Assembly: GCA_963978905.1 (NCBI GenBank)
Contig: OZ022259.1
Location: 6,138,001-6,202,000 of the forward strand
Origin: Trichostrongylus colubriformis
Lineage: Eukaryota > Nematoda > Chromadorea > Rhabditida > Trichostrongylidae
Direction: 5' to 3'
Length of the DNA: 64,000 nucleotides
The notes beneath the pieces are model-generated. The model was given only the letters and a program-made list of their open reading frames with translations, was not told the origin of the DNA and did not search any database. Position 1 is the stretch's first letter. Every line of letters begins with the position of its first letter. Below are positions 35,989 through 49,400 of this stretch, one piece after another. The translations under genes were made by a program, and so were the position numbers.

Positions 35989-37300
35989 TTAGGGTGTTGC
36001 AAAATCAATCTCGGTTTCAAGGTATGTATAAATAAGTAGATTTTTTACCCTGAACTATTCCATCCCAAGGAACGCCAGGCATACCATTTGGTGGGTTTTT
36101 TTCTGCTCTTTCAGAAACTTCTATGAATGTCGCTCTAAGTTTTCCAGCCGGCCTTTTCCAGGGCTGCGTATAATCATGAACCGACGCGACTATCGAGTCA
36201 TCATGCTTTATGAGTTTAAATTGGAACACTCCGCAGCGGAGGCAGCTCGTAATCTCAGCAGTGTTTTTGGGACGAATTGTCCTTGCGAGAACAGTGGAGC
36301 TCTGGTTTAAAAAATTTGCTTCTGGCGATTTTGATCTCGAAGAGAAGTCGGGTCGCGGCCGCAGGTCATCGCTTAATGATCAAGATTTAAGGAGAGGTCA
36401 TCGCTTAATGATCAAGATTTAAGGAGAGCCGACGAAGCAAATCCGGAGACGAATACTCGTACGTTAGCAGAAGACCTAGGCGTACATTACTCTACAGTGG
36501 CCAGACATTTGCTGACAATCGGCAAGGTGAAGAAGATGTCGAAGTGGGTGCCTCATGACCTGACCGATGAGCAGCGTCTGGCACGTTTCGACACCTGCTC
36601 TAATCTCCTAGTTCGCCATAAAAATGAGCCATTTGTAAACCATATTATAACTGTAGATGAAAAATGGGTCTTTATGATAACAGGAAGCGGGGATTAGTCT
36701 GGGTAGATAAGGATGCTCTTCCAAAAACTTTTCCTAAACCCGACCTTCACCCAAAAAGGTTATGATTACTGTGTGGTGGTGTTGTAAAGGTGTAATCCAT
36801 TACAGTTTCTTGCAACCTGGTCAGCCAGTCACAGCAGAGTCTTACTGTTGTGATCTGGAGCAAATGTATAGAAAGTTGCAAAAATTGTGGCCGGCGGTGG
36901 TGAATAGAGGAGGGCCGATCCTGTTGCAGGACAACGCAAGGCCACACACCTCACAAATCACTCGGCAAAAATTGACCCACTTGGGTATAGAAGTTCTCCC
37001 TCACCCAGCGTATTCTCCTGACCTTTCCCCAACAGACTATCACTTTTTTCGAGCCCTCAATTCTCATCTGCGTCAGAAACAATTTACTAATTTAGACGAT
37101 GTTGAATGTGCCTTCCTTGACTTCGCTGATTCTCGTGATAGTAGTTTTTATAGTGAAGGCTTAGATTTATTGCCTGTTCGTTGGCAAAAGTGTGTAGATT
37201 CTGATGGTTTTTACTTCGATTAATAAACTTGTGTTTAAGCTGAGTTATAGTAGTTTGAAGTATGCGGTCCATTTCCGAAATTAATTTTGCAGCAACCTAA
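35989..37300 (+). mobile_element. Mariner element, Hsmar1/bandit-like
   Basis: Inverted ends TTAGGGTGTTGCAAAATCAA and TTAATTTTGCAGCAACCTAA are flanked by TA at 35987-35988 and 37301-37302; length 1312 bp, full size for a mariner. The transposase inside is broken. The similarity to Hsmar1/bandit-type mariners is judged from the protein by eye. Confidence 0.93.
36176..37223 (+). pseudogene. Mariner transposase (DD34D), disrupted
   Basis: Begins MNRRDYRVIMLYEFKLE with the helix-turn-helix part AAEAARNLS, which goes out of frame near 36260. RTVELWFKKFASGDFDLE follows in another frame. A 32 bp tandem duplication at 36363-36426 shifts the frame again. The catalytic part is well kept: TVDEKW (first Asp), LLQDNARPHTS (second), SPDLSPTDYHFF (third, DD34D type), and an open C-terminus to DGFYFD; a stop also occurs at about 36695 after TGSGD. 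The element is inactive but not very old. Confidence 0.88.
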
Positions 37301-37401
37301 TAGAAGAGAAGTGTGAAAAAGGAACAAAACTACGAAAATCCCGTAAAACGTTCCCTGCAACACAGGCTACTACACTATAACCTTCTACTATATAAGCTAT
37401 A

Positions 37402-40249
37402 ACTTCTTCTTCTGCCTAGCGTTCGGTCCCGTGCCGTCGGGGTCCTCTGTTCTTGTCACTTGTCGCCACTTCCTTCTATCCGAGTATCCTGCGTGGTGGC
37501 ACTCACTTCTGTAAGCCAGTCTTGATGACGTCCCTGCACTTTTTCTCTGCGCTCCTCGCGGTCGCTTGCCGGGTACTTCAGGTTTTATAGCTTGTTTAAT
37601 TGGATATCCTGCAGGCCTTCTCATCACATGCCCATGCCAACGTAGCCACTGCTTCTTCAACATCAAGTGTACCAGATCCGTCTGTATGACCGCTCTGACG
37701 TCCTCATTCCCGATCCTGCCAAGCCGCGTCCAGCCACATGCCCATCCCAACAACCTCATTTCGGCGGGGTGCAGCTGTTTCTCGTGATTCTTTGTCAAGG
37801 ACCAGCACTCGCTGCAATAAAGCATTGCCGGCCTTACTACCGATCGGTACACCTTGCCCATTACAATCCTCGACCATCCTCTTTGGTGGAAGTGTCGCAA
37901 CTATCTTTGACTTTGCAGGCTCTGACGAAGTCGACAAGGCCGAAACGTTAGCCGTATAAAAATGGTTAATATGTTGGTGTTGGCTGCAAGAAACTGAAAC
38001 TTATCCTCGAGCATCGTCGATCGCAGAGGACTCTGAGGACTCCTCCATTTCAGCCCTGCCGCATTGATTTGAGCCTTCACGGCTTGATCTGCGGTACCTT
38101 CCTTGACTGAACGACTTCCCAGGTGATGGAAGTCCTTAATCTTTCGATGCTTCCTCCATGGCGGCTTACGATGAACCCCGCACAATCTTCGGAGTTAGGA
38201 ACTTGGAACTTACTCTTCTTGACCTTTGATCGTAAACCAACTTCTGCCAGCTTTGCCTGCCATCTCTACACCTTCACCTAAAATTCTCCCATGATGCCAG
38301 CTATCAGGGCGATACAGTCAGCGTAGAGAATGGTCCGCAGTTGTCCCCCTATACCATCTTTCACCATGCCATACAGGGAGAGAAGGAAGAGGAACAGGCT
38401 TAGCTGTGAGCCCTGGTATACCCCGATCGAGATCCCTACTTCCGCAGCCAGTCCCTGCGAGGCACGTATGGCAGCCTTAGCCCCATCGCACTTGTTGTAT
38501 GAAGAAGAGCAGGTGCTGTGATATCTGCCGATCTTGACGCGCGCTCCAGATTACTGGCCTTTTTCATTACTCATCTATGGTGAAGATGAAGAGGTGGAGC
38601 GTTCAGGCATGAAACCTAACTGTTCCTGGCAGATGATAACCAGCTCTCTCAGCCTCAAGTCAACAGCCGTTCTTTCAGCTTCATGGTATGAGCTGTCCCC
38701 GTGGTAGGTGGAACACAGCATTGCGTCCCCCTTTTGTTTGTGTATGGAAGCGTTAATGCTAGTCTTCCACGCATTTGGAATTTTTCCTCTGGCCGACACC
38801 ATGTTCAGAAAGCGTGAGACCAAAGGTCTTCGCAATTTATTTTCCACAGTACTGAGCGAGGCCCCTCCCCCTCCCATTGTACGAGCAGGATTGAAGCCAG
38901 CCGTAGCCCTTTTCTGTGGGCTTTCTTCAAAGGAACTTTTCGTTCAAGAGCCTAACCCCTGCCAATTCCTTCGACCACGTCCATTCCCTGCGAATGGTAA
39001 TCCCGCTGCTCTCCATAGCTTTTATCACACCAAAGTCTTGGGTGGCTCGGTGCCAGACTTTGGCCGGCCTGAAGACGAACTTTTCTGCCTCCCTGCCATT
39101 CAACCTTTCATACGAGTATCTAGTTCCGTGTTCTTTCTTTGGCTACAGCTGTCTTGGCTAGCCTCTTGCAACGTTTGAAGGTATTGAGGTCCTCTTGCCA
39201 CTTCGTCTTCTGCCACGTTCGTATGCTTCCTTGTTTTTCACTACCCTCTCGACATCCTCATTCCAAAACCACACCGCTTTGTCTCCTCCGAAGCCATCCT
39301 GAATTTCTCTCAGCATTTTCTTTGCGCATATCAGAATTATCTCAGCTGCTTTGTATCAGATCTCCTGCGGCGCACCATTAATTGGCTTTCACCATCTGAT
39401 TTTCCGTTCTGTCTTAACCCTGGGTTTCTTGGGAAGCTTTATGACAATGTCTGCTAGGAGGGGCAATGTTGTATGGCGAGTTCCTCTCCCAGCACTACCT
39501 CAATGTCCTTTGCAGTCTTAAGGGTTGGCCTTATTACGAGTATATGATCGACTTCTGTTTGGCTCCTCCACTAGTGTAGATCACCTTTTGAGACTCCCCT
39601 TTCGCGAAAAACGTGCTGCAGCCGAACGTGCTGCAACCTGCTAGGTCATGGGCACTGCCAGATCGATTTCCCTCTCCCTTTCAGCGTTTCTTACTCCCAC
39701 TCCTTTCCTCTTGCACCCTTTCCCTACCCCTTTTATCCCTGGCGACGTAACCTTATCACCTGCCACGGTGAAGTAATCGCTCTCCAAAACCGCTCGGATG
39801 GCTTCGTCGAGGCTGAGATAGCACTCGTCCTTCTCGTGTTCGATGGCAACCGGCTTGAGGTGCGTACACAGCTATTATGATCCAGTTTCCATCTTCTATG
39901 ACTATCCTTAGTGCCATGATTGTGTCTTTAATCCTGTACTGCAGAAACGCAATCTTTGAGGGAATCTGCTATCGGGATGGCTACTCCATTCCGTTTAGTG
40001 TCTTCGCCGCTGTAGAATAGCTCCTCCAATTTTCCTCGCCTTGGCGCCTTTCCAGCGCGTCTCCTAGAGACACAGGACTGGAATGTCTCGTCGTCTCATC
40101 AGGTCAGTAATTTCTCGGAACTCGGACGGGTTTTTGCGCGCCACTTTCGGGTGACGCCCTAGCACTGAGACTGTTTCTTCGGCAAATTTTGATCATTTGT
40201 GTGACTAGGTTTCTCCATCAGCTAGCCTGTCAACCTGGGCCTGAGCTGG
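37402..40249 (-). mobile_element. RTE-like LINE insertion, near full length, decayed
   Basis: The 2848 bp are bounded on both sides by TACTATATAAGCTATA (37386-37401 and 40250-40265), a 16 bp target duplication. On the minus strand, in order, come endonuclease-like text (VLCLQETRWKGAKARKI near 40050), NEDVERVVKNKEAYERG-type linker near 39250, reverse-transcriptase blocks (IHKQKGDAMLCSTYHG, QEQLGFMPERST at 38600-38800) and the C-terminal region with RWHGHVMRRP (37600-37900). Many stops and frameshifts break it. The 3' end is a short AAG-rich tail. It lies 160 bp downstream of the eIF4B-like stop codon. Confidence 0.9.
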
Positions 40250-40410
40250 TACTATATAAGCTATATAAAGCCAAAACATGAAAGTGAGGCTCGATCAATC
40301 AGCTATAAAGTGTAAAAGCACCCTAGCTCATGAGGTCTCACTATAAATCTTGAAAGTTGATATACATATAGAACAAGAATCCGTACCGTTACCACACTTT
40401 TCTACAAGTT

Positions 40411-43400
40411 TCAAAAACCAGACAAGACCTTATTCGACTTCTTCTTCTCCTTCTTTTTGTCCTGCACTGAGGTAGAAGACGATGTCGCTGCAGCTGGGGC
40501 AACATTGGACGCAGCGGACTTGGCATCATCCTTCTTGGCGGGTACCACCGATCCTTTATCCTCTACTCTATTTTGTCGATCTGATGGCTCTTCGGAGGTT
40601 TTAGAGGACTGCAAAAACATGAATGGTTGATATCACACTAGAGACAAATGAAAGGAATCATAGAAACAGCTTGAAAGAGAAAGCTGAACTATATAAGTCC
40701 TCGAACGAAAGCATACCTCCTTGTGTGATTCCCCATCCACAGCTTTATCGCCAGACCAAGGTCCGTCGCTTTCTCGGGAATCTCTTGGTGTTCGATCCTT
40801 GACAAATCCTGCACCTCCACCTCGATTCTTTCGTAAAGTGCCTCCCCGACCAGACCGTAATGATGCATGCGAGCCATGGTATTCCTTAGAAGGATATATG
40901 AAAACCGGAACTGAGAAGAACACAAGAGAGAGTATCTACCAAATGCGGATATCTACGTTTAGGAATGCCAACCTTTCGTTCTGGACGGTCCGTCCGCATT
41001 TCCGTTGAAGGTTTCCTCTCCAACGTCTCCCGTTCTCCTTCAGCAGGCTTACCAGAAGGTGGTTGTGCTGCAGCAGGTTTTTCTGGGCCGGAGAAGCTAC
41101 TTCGTCGGTCGCTTGTGCCACCGCCGCGGTTATAGCCTCGACCACCACGACCACCCCGACCGCCTCTTCCTCTAAACAATGATCGGTTAACCACACACGT
41201 AACAAAATGTGGAAACGTATTACTCGCCAATTATGCACTGAGTACTGAACTTAAAATGTGTTTTCTCAACGTAGAAACATGAAATTTCATGATAGAAAAC
41301 AGGCGGGCACGTTTATATAACTGCAGAGGATGCCTATACTATGACCTCTACGTCAATACAATGATGGATTTAGGTATTCAAAAGACCCTCTTTTTTCGGG
41401 TGACCATCATCTTAAATTAGTCGACAAGACGGAAAATTCACGAATAGGCAGTAAAAAAGGAAAACTGAGCGCGAACAAATACCTCTGAGGACCGGCCGCA
41501 TCTCGAATTTCCCCGATAGTTGCACTCTTCTGTAGTGGCACAAACTTGCTGTTGTTGCTGTTGTACACAACGCGCTGCTGAAAAAAACAAACCGAAATAT
41601 GATTCAGACATAGCAATCTTGGCGCAAAAGGCAAGTGAATGGATGAGATTCTCCTTGATTTCCACGTGAAGGTGCAAAGGTTAAACACATGCATAGCCTC
41701 GCCACTGATCACGAAAGGGGAATATGCGTTGTAAACTCGTGAAATAAGACCAGAACTTTGTGCGTTATGCAAGTAATGGGCCCTTGTGTGCGACAAGACG
41801 AAATGCCGTTCCCTCTTTTGGTGAATTGTCTGTAGAGGCCATCTAAATGGAAGAAAATACCTCTCAATGTGGGTTGCGGGGACGCGGCTTCACGTTTATG
41901 TCGCAAACTCGCATAGACGCAAAAACGTGCAAAAGACGCTTTCACGACTTTCTTTCTTCAGCAATGATCGCAGATACTTTTCTATGTAGGAGAAGTATAT
42001 GATTTTTAGCCTAGGCCTACGGGGGTTGAAAAAACTCACCAGAGCGGCGGCGCGTGCTGGGTGACGTCACAGTTATCATGCGGCGCGACGATGAGCGATG
42101 GCCTGTGCTGCTATTGTTGCGCTTTAATGAGGGTAACCCTGCTGTCACCTTTCTCACGCCTCGACATGGCTGATCTTTTTTAGTGCATGGGTCTTCGCGC
42201 ACGATTATACACCAGACAAATGAACACGAAAGATTCCGAAGCTGCTAAGGCTCCTACGTCCCTAGAATGAGCGAATCTAGAGGACTGAACAGGCCGCCAC
42301 ATCAAAAAGATCAGCCCTCGCAGCTGGCACATATTGAAGCTTGCCGGATTATCCGCACTCAGGGTGACTCTCATTGGAGCGCATGGCAGTAGCACAGGTC
42401 ATCGCCCACCGTAGTGCAGCGCGATGGCTGTCACGTCACATAGCACGCGTCGCATGCGTCACCAGTGAGTTTCTCCCATGGAGCAGAGGGTGGAAGAAGC
42501 TCTACAGTTGGAACATCTTCCATGTCAAAAAGGGCCTTGACAGTGGTTCAATTACCCGGAGTTCCTCTCCCCTTCCCAGACTAAAATTCACATCATGCAA
42601 TGGTGCGATACGCTATCACTAAGTCATGGAACGTGGAACGGGTCTTCTCCGACCCACACTGAGCCAAAACCCTAAGTTTCCGTCAGCACTATGAAAAAAG
42701 TGAAAGCATGTGGGTTCGAAACCTATAGGTGAAACAGAAAATGACGGGAAAAATATCGACATTACTCATTTTTTTCACAGGTTCCTCACTCAGAAGTTAC
42801 TTGATGTAAAAAATAATTTTTCATAGAAATACATTCAAATTTAGACAGTCAAAACATAGAAGGTAGAAAATTTCTTGACAAGATTGAGAAAGGAAAGTAG
42901 AAAAACCTTGACGGCGGGCCTTTGCAGTGTGTCCGAACCACTAGTATTTGCATCGTTTCCGCGACGACGATCTGGTCCAGAATCGCGTCTCCCTTGTAGA
43001 ACGGCAGCCTCTCCTGATGCAGCACTGGGAGGATTCTTAACAGTAAACATTTCGAGCATATGTATTCCATAACAACTTGCCCAACTTTAGTTACAAAAAA
43101 AAAAAACAAGAAAATGAATGTTATGTGTAGGTCCATCTATCTACGTAGTCAAACCAACACTCAGCAGAAACATGTTATGGTGCTATCGCAATGAGAGGGA
43201 GGGGGACATCTTATAAAAAGCTGCACGTCCTATATCTTGAGGAGATCATTGAGGAGTCAGTAACACACTCACGCGTATACTTTCGCCTGAGCCTCAGTGG
43301 AGGGAGGTAAGAAGGGGTGTTTCCCCATCCTAGACTTAGGTAACCACTGTGGACATTAGGTAAAAATAATGTCCACTGTGGAATGGTGGGATGCCTCCCC

Positions 43401-46400
43401 CCCCCCCCCCCATTGCGATAGCACCTCAAATTCGTTGCGCAATTCGAGGTATCGATAGAACATTGACACTTATAGTTGTCTTGTAAGACGTGAAATGTGA
43501 AATGACATCAAAGTTGGGCGTTGCAGAGAAATAACAGTTGATAAGGGCTGATAAGAAGTGTCGGAATGTGTATGTCACTGAACCAGCTATAACCTAGACA
43601 TAAGTTCTTTAAAAATATCGACAAAAATTGAACCCGGCCTAGTCGTTGGGCACGACGACTTATTATTGAGGTTATCCGTTAGGATTATTTAAAGAAGCAA
43701 TGCTTTTCAAAACCAACACAAAGGTATTTTGTATTTTGAACACACTAGGATTTCGCACCGCGGCGAGCAGCCTGCGACATGATGCGTGCGGACTAGAGAC
43801 GTCTTATACAGTTGGTACCTAAAGTGATTACAAACTGTTAGGCGCAAAGAACGAAAATCACTTCAAGTCGCAACTGGATGACGGGCTCCTGGCTCGCACG
43901 CTACTGCCGCTATCGCGATATCCCGACGTGAAGGTACACACTCGGGTATTGCCCAGTTGCAAGGCCTCACACTGAGTTAAGGTTGAATGAAAGTGTGAAA
44001 TGTCAAAATTTCATTCCAAAAGACTTTCACTGCAAGAGCTCCCACAAAAATGGTTGCAAAAGGTAGTCGTGATAAGATATTGAGCCTTCTCTGCTCCACT
44101 ACCGGACACTCCCACGGAGGTGGTGACGACAGAGATCTTATGGCAGCAACAAGTCGTAAAGTATAAACACAGCCGAGCGGCTTTTAAACAGAGTATCTCA
44201 ATGAGGGCCATTTTATACTTCTCCAGACATGACAAAAGCACCGGAAAATCTTGAGCTTTACAGGAGCCGAAAGTTTGCCTATAACGCCCGGAATTTACAA
44301 TTGCTTTTTACAACTATTTATGCGAGAGTTTTTCTCAATCTTTGGTATAAACTTTGGAAATCTTCCACTGTTCCATGCACATTCAAACCACAATGAATTA
44401 ATTCAGTCACGAAGAGAAGTAACAAACCTCGATTGACGCATCTTGCACTCTATCACTCTCTTTGGTATTTTGGGACTGCAAAGGTGCTTTTGCGTGAATT
44501 GGATCCAGTGGTGGGCTTGCATCAGTAGCATCGGTAGATTCACGTCTCATAATCCTGTAAGGATGGCTTACAAGCGATAGTCAGCAAAACTTGCACATAT
44601 TTTTATATACCTGTAACTTCCAGGACCAGCTGGTTCATATCGCTGCTGTGGATGGAACTGCGTAGCGTTTGCATAAGGTTGTTGCGGATGTTGGCTTGCA
44701 CTCAGTGGTGCATGATATGAACCATACTGCAACAATCAAATATGAACAAATTAAACTGTTCGAATATAAATTGAACATACAGTTATGCTTCGAAATCAAA
44801 TTAAGATTCTGCTAAATTTTCAGCTGAAGACAAGACAACAACCCACAGTAGCGTGAGGAGGGATTGGAGGTCGGGAAGGTGCATGATGATACTGATGGTG
44901 TGGTGCATGATGTATACCGTCACGGGCTACATGACCATGATGACCTCCATACTGATGCGGTGGACCACCTTCAGGATGTTCAGCTGCAGCAGCTGAGCGA
45001 GCCGCTTCTGCTTCTTCCTACGAACAAAAATGACAAGAATGAAGGCACACACATACCCAAATCATAGAGACAAAGAACGCAGGAAAACGCTAGGGGTCAT
45101 GGAATCACTTACGTTTACCTTGTACTTTTGCTGCTCGAGCAACCGTTCCCGTTCTTGTTTCGCCTCAATCTCTCGGAGCCTTTCCGACGTGTCGACTGGT
45201 TTAGCCTCACCGAAAATGTCCTTATTGGTTAATTTTTTAGGGGCGACCTGGAACCTCAGAGTTTCAGTCAACTAATATGAATTGGGAAGCCAGAAGCCAA
45301 AGCGACTAACAGAGAGCAATACAAATAACGAAACTTGCAATTACGGTAGGGCAAACAACGTACCCTCGGTGCTTCCATATCTTCTGTACTTGTGCTTAAA
45401 CGGGATGATGTCCTAGATAACTCCACTCTTCGCCTTTCAGTATCGAATGCGGTGGATTCAGTACGCGAACGGCTACAAGGCATTATATTTTACAGATCTT
45501 CATGCAAAATCTGCCAGCTCATTAAGAAATTAGAACATACGATATTGGGCCCGGTTTCTCTCGCTCGTCATGATGGTAACTATCGCTTCTTTGTAATTCT
45601 TGACTTCCATAGTAATTACCTCGTCCTCCACTGTAGCCACTACCACGATTTTGCATTCCGCGCGATCGGGGAGCATATCCTCCACCTCCATAAGGAGCAT
45701 TGTGCTTGAAAAAATACTTCCATCGCTTTTCTGGGTAGACATGTCAAAAGAAACACATATATCGCTCTCATAAAACAAATGTAACAACGTCTGCTTACAT
45801 AGTAAGGACCATTTCCGCGATAAGGTTGGCCTCCAGATGGAATGTAGCGTCCCATATTATTATAATCATCATGGTTGTTGTAAAATTTCCCGCCACGTGG
45901 AAATGTTCCACCCATCGGTGCTCCACGGTATTGCGCGTTACCACGATAGTCGTTCGAATTATTATAGGAGCGATTACTGAAACATGGAAGCTCAGAGGAA
46001 GACAGCTATGCTTATTCTGACTAACTCACCTCCTTTCGTAACTTCTTGCGTCATTGCTATAAAGACTCGACTGACTGTTGTACCTGAAAAAGAACTTAAT
46101 TAAAATCGGTTTTTCAGTTTTTCAAAATCTAGCTGATTTCAGTCTTGGCTACCCACGAATTATTATAGAAAGCGAGAAAACCAAAAGCAAAGTGATAAAT
46201 CTACAATATTGCACCTGCTATTATCCCTACTGTAAGGGGGCGGGTTGCTGTACTGTCGGTTTAGCAGATCTTGTTGAGATGGCCTCTCACGGATCCTATC
46301 CTCGCGTATTTCGTAAACCTTCAATAGTAGAAGCGATTAGACATAATTCTATGAGCAACCTCTGTCTCAAACTAAACTGAAAAGTGAGTTTCATTACCAC

Positions 46401-49400
46401 CAAATCTCAGTTCGATAAAATACCTTCGGAAATAAGGGAACCCGAAATGATGAGAGAAGAGTTACTCGAAGACAATGGAAGGGTTAAATTTGGGAGATTG
46501 TGGAATGTGGAAGTAGGTGTGCTCAGTAGTGTGACAGTAGAGAAAAAAACGAGATCAAACGGCGAAAAAACTAAAGAATGAGCACCAGATCCCCTTTCTT
46601 ATTCGCATCCCTCCGCGTCACTAGCCGGGGTAGACTGCAGACGGACAGAGAGGCTAAATTAGACGGCCGCGAGCGACGTCCCGGCCCCGCCCCGGCAGGG
46701 GAACTGTAGGACAACACGCCGTGCTGCAAAGTCGTGTTAAGACTGCAAGCCACGCTTCTTCAATGCGAGTTTCGCCACACATCACCTCTACTGGGGTGGA
46801 AGGTTTGTTTTCACAGAGCCTGTATGTAAGATTTCCAGTTTTCCCTTATCCCTTCCGATGCCTTCAAAGTCGTAAGAATAATTCAGTTGCATCGTTCACT
46901 CTAATCTCTGATACTGCAGGCGGACGTCTTCCCCACAAAAGACGACACGTCACGTTATTTTAATCGATACGGCACTAATACGATACGATAATTATCACTC
47001 TGCTATCTTGCTCATTCCTCATCTCAGTCATTCTTCAGTACCAGTAAAGTCAATCCTAGCAGGTGGATTCGGTTATGGAAGGCGGAGCCTGCCAAAGGCG
47101 GTGCTTCCTCTGAATCTCATTATGCACCTTTCTCCGGCAAGTGCGCCACCCAGTCTCAATGAACCCCGAGTCACTATTATATTCAAATGACTCTTCTCAC
47201 GAGTTCCTCATTCCCCTGTCTCCAGGGAGATATGGTTCTTTCAATTTCACGGATACTTGGAAGGATGCAACATTAGGCTATACTATGCTCACTTTTCAAA
47301 ATTTTACAAATTCAGCTAAAATTTGTCGCAACAACAATAGATCAACGATTAAGAGTCTGATATTCTTACACGAAGGGTGCGGCCTCTGAACTGTTGACCA
47401 TTAAGCTCTTTTGCACTCTTCAGCCCTTCAGCTGTATGTAGATCTATCTGTGCAGCATAATCCTTTAGGAATTTGACGTCACGCACCTATAAAAAAAACA
47501 ATAGAGAACAAAATATGAAACGAACAAATCACATATAGAAAAGGTTCTCACCACTTTATCTCCACCGAAATAATAAAACAGCTCTTCATCTGTGCATGGA
47601 GGGAGATTCGTAACCTGCAAAAATAAGCGGGGCCCATTCAGCTGGGAAGAGGAAGCATACCATAACCGCGGTTGCAAGAATTTTTTATTTTTAGTATAAG
47701 GTCGTTCGAAAATCTCTTGCGCTTCTCGACCTTTAATTTCAAAAGCGCATATCTCGACCCGCACAAAATTTCACCAATCGAGATAAGAACCATAATAATC
47801 AGCAGATTTTTGTCAACAACAGACAAACATGCATATTCCGGTTGCTCAGAACTGTAAAGATCTAGAGGCGGTGAATTCGTAAGGTCCCTTCAGGGTCGTA
47901 TTTAGTCTTCAAGCGTTTCTCTCGAACGCCGTCGGTGTTTGAGAAAAAGGTAATCGATGGGGACTAATCAGTAGAGTATTGTGGATGCAGTAGTTTCGTA
48001 GCCTCCTCGTTCATTTTTCAGGGTACTTTGTGAAAATGCTGCCATGCGTTATCGTGGAGGAAATCAGGCTCCTCCCAACTAGGCAACACTGAGCATACAA
48101 TCTGCAGTTTGTGATGCATCTCGCGAGCTCAACACTGTACTCTCCAGCCGTGATGATTTCGCCAAGAACCGTGACGCTATGAGAGATTAGAAAAACCGAA
48201 AACACCGTAACACCACCAGGCTAACAAAGCCGATGGCTAGTAGCATGATCTTTGTCCAACCATTGCCAGGTCATGGGCGATTGCGCTATAGAATCCGGTT
48301 CTCATCATAGGTCAGATGCGGTTAACAGATGGGTCCTTCTAACGCTGAAGGAGGATGTGCGAGACATGGTGTAGAGCTGTCGTTTGCCCTTTTTTTTTAT
48401 TAGATAGTGATAAGCGGGTTTTACTTTGGTATGAAAACCTAAGAAAGAGCCTAAAAACAGAAACCGGAACATTCGAAACAGCAAGGACTTTCCGAACGAC
48501 CTACTAGTAGATGTGTTAATTGATCACATATTATATTTTACTGAAAAGATTTAGAAAATTCAGTGAATACCGTCTCGGTTTACTGATACTGAAAAGATAA
48601 ATAAAAGCCTTCACGAAAAAGAAGGTCAATCCATTCCCGGTAAATCATCTATTTCTGAGTACCAGCTAGCTATCATAGACACACTAGCTAGTAGGACTAG
48701 ATCAATTCGGCCTCAAGCGAAATCCAATAATGACTTATTCTATTAAAAGTTCCATAAAACAGGTGATTCTATCAAGGTAAAAGTATGAAATGATGCAAAA
48801 ATGCGCTGATTCCTGTCAAATTCATGAAGAGTATACCTGCACAGCGAAATTCTGCTGATCAGGAGCTTTGCGTGTTCCATCGTCCACGTCTCCCTTGTTC
48901 TGCTCTCGTATTTCACTTTCATCGTTCTTCTCGTTTGCAGGAGCAGCCTGCACCTGAATGACGGAGCGATCGTTGCAACAGCTAGATAAATCTACCAGGC
49001 CCATAAGTCCACAGTTAATGAATGATTTCATGAAAAGCTATTACAACGTTTTATTGGTAGCAAATAAAATACTGAAGCGGCTCCTCTGAGAGGATCCTTC
49101 CGGGACACGCTTTATTTTTACATGTATCGAGATCATCAGAATCCTTGACTAATCGATGACAAAACATGTTCAAAATAAGCATTCAGAGGCACCGGAGGGT
49201 GGGGGAGGCAAAGATGGAAAGCATTTTGCAGAACTGTCCTAAGCTCAGGAAAGATGACATGTAAGAAAATGGCGGTGAAAAACGCGCCTCAGGGAAATGA
49301 AGCAAGCATAAGGGGAATTTTAGTTCATTCATTATGATGGTAATGAAGTGAAACAACAAGTAGCAACAGACAGAGAAACAATGGAAGGGAGGACCAGAGA

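Noticed and set aside
37567..37951. + strand open frames over the LINE C-terminus
   Set aside because: They are shadows of the minus-strand reverse-transcriptase region, whose text is recognisable.
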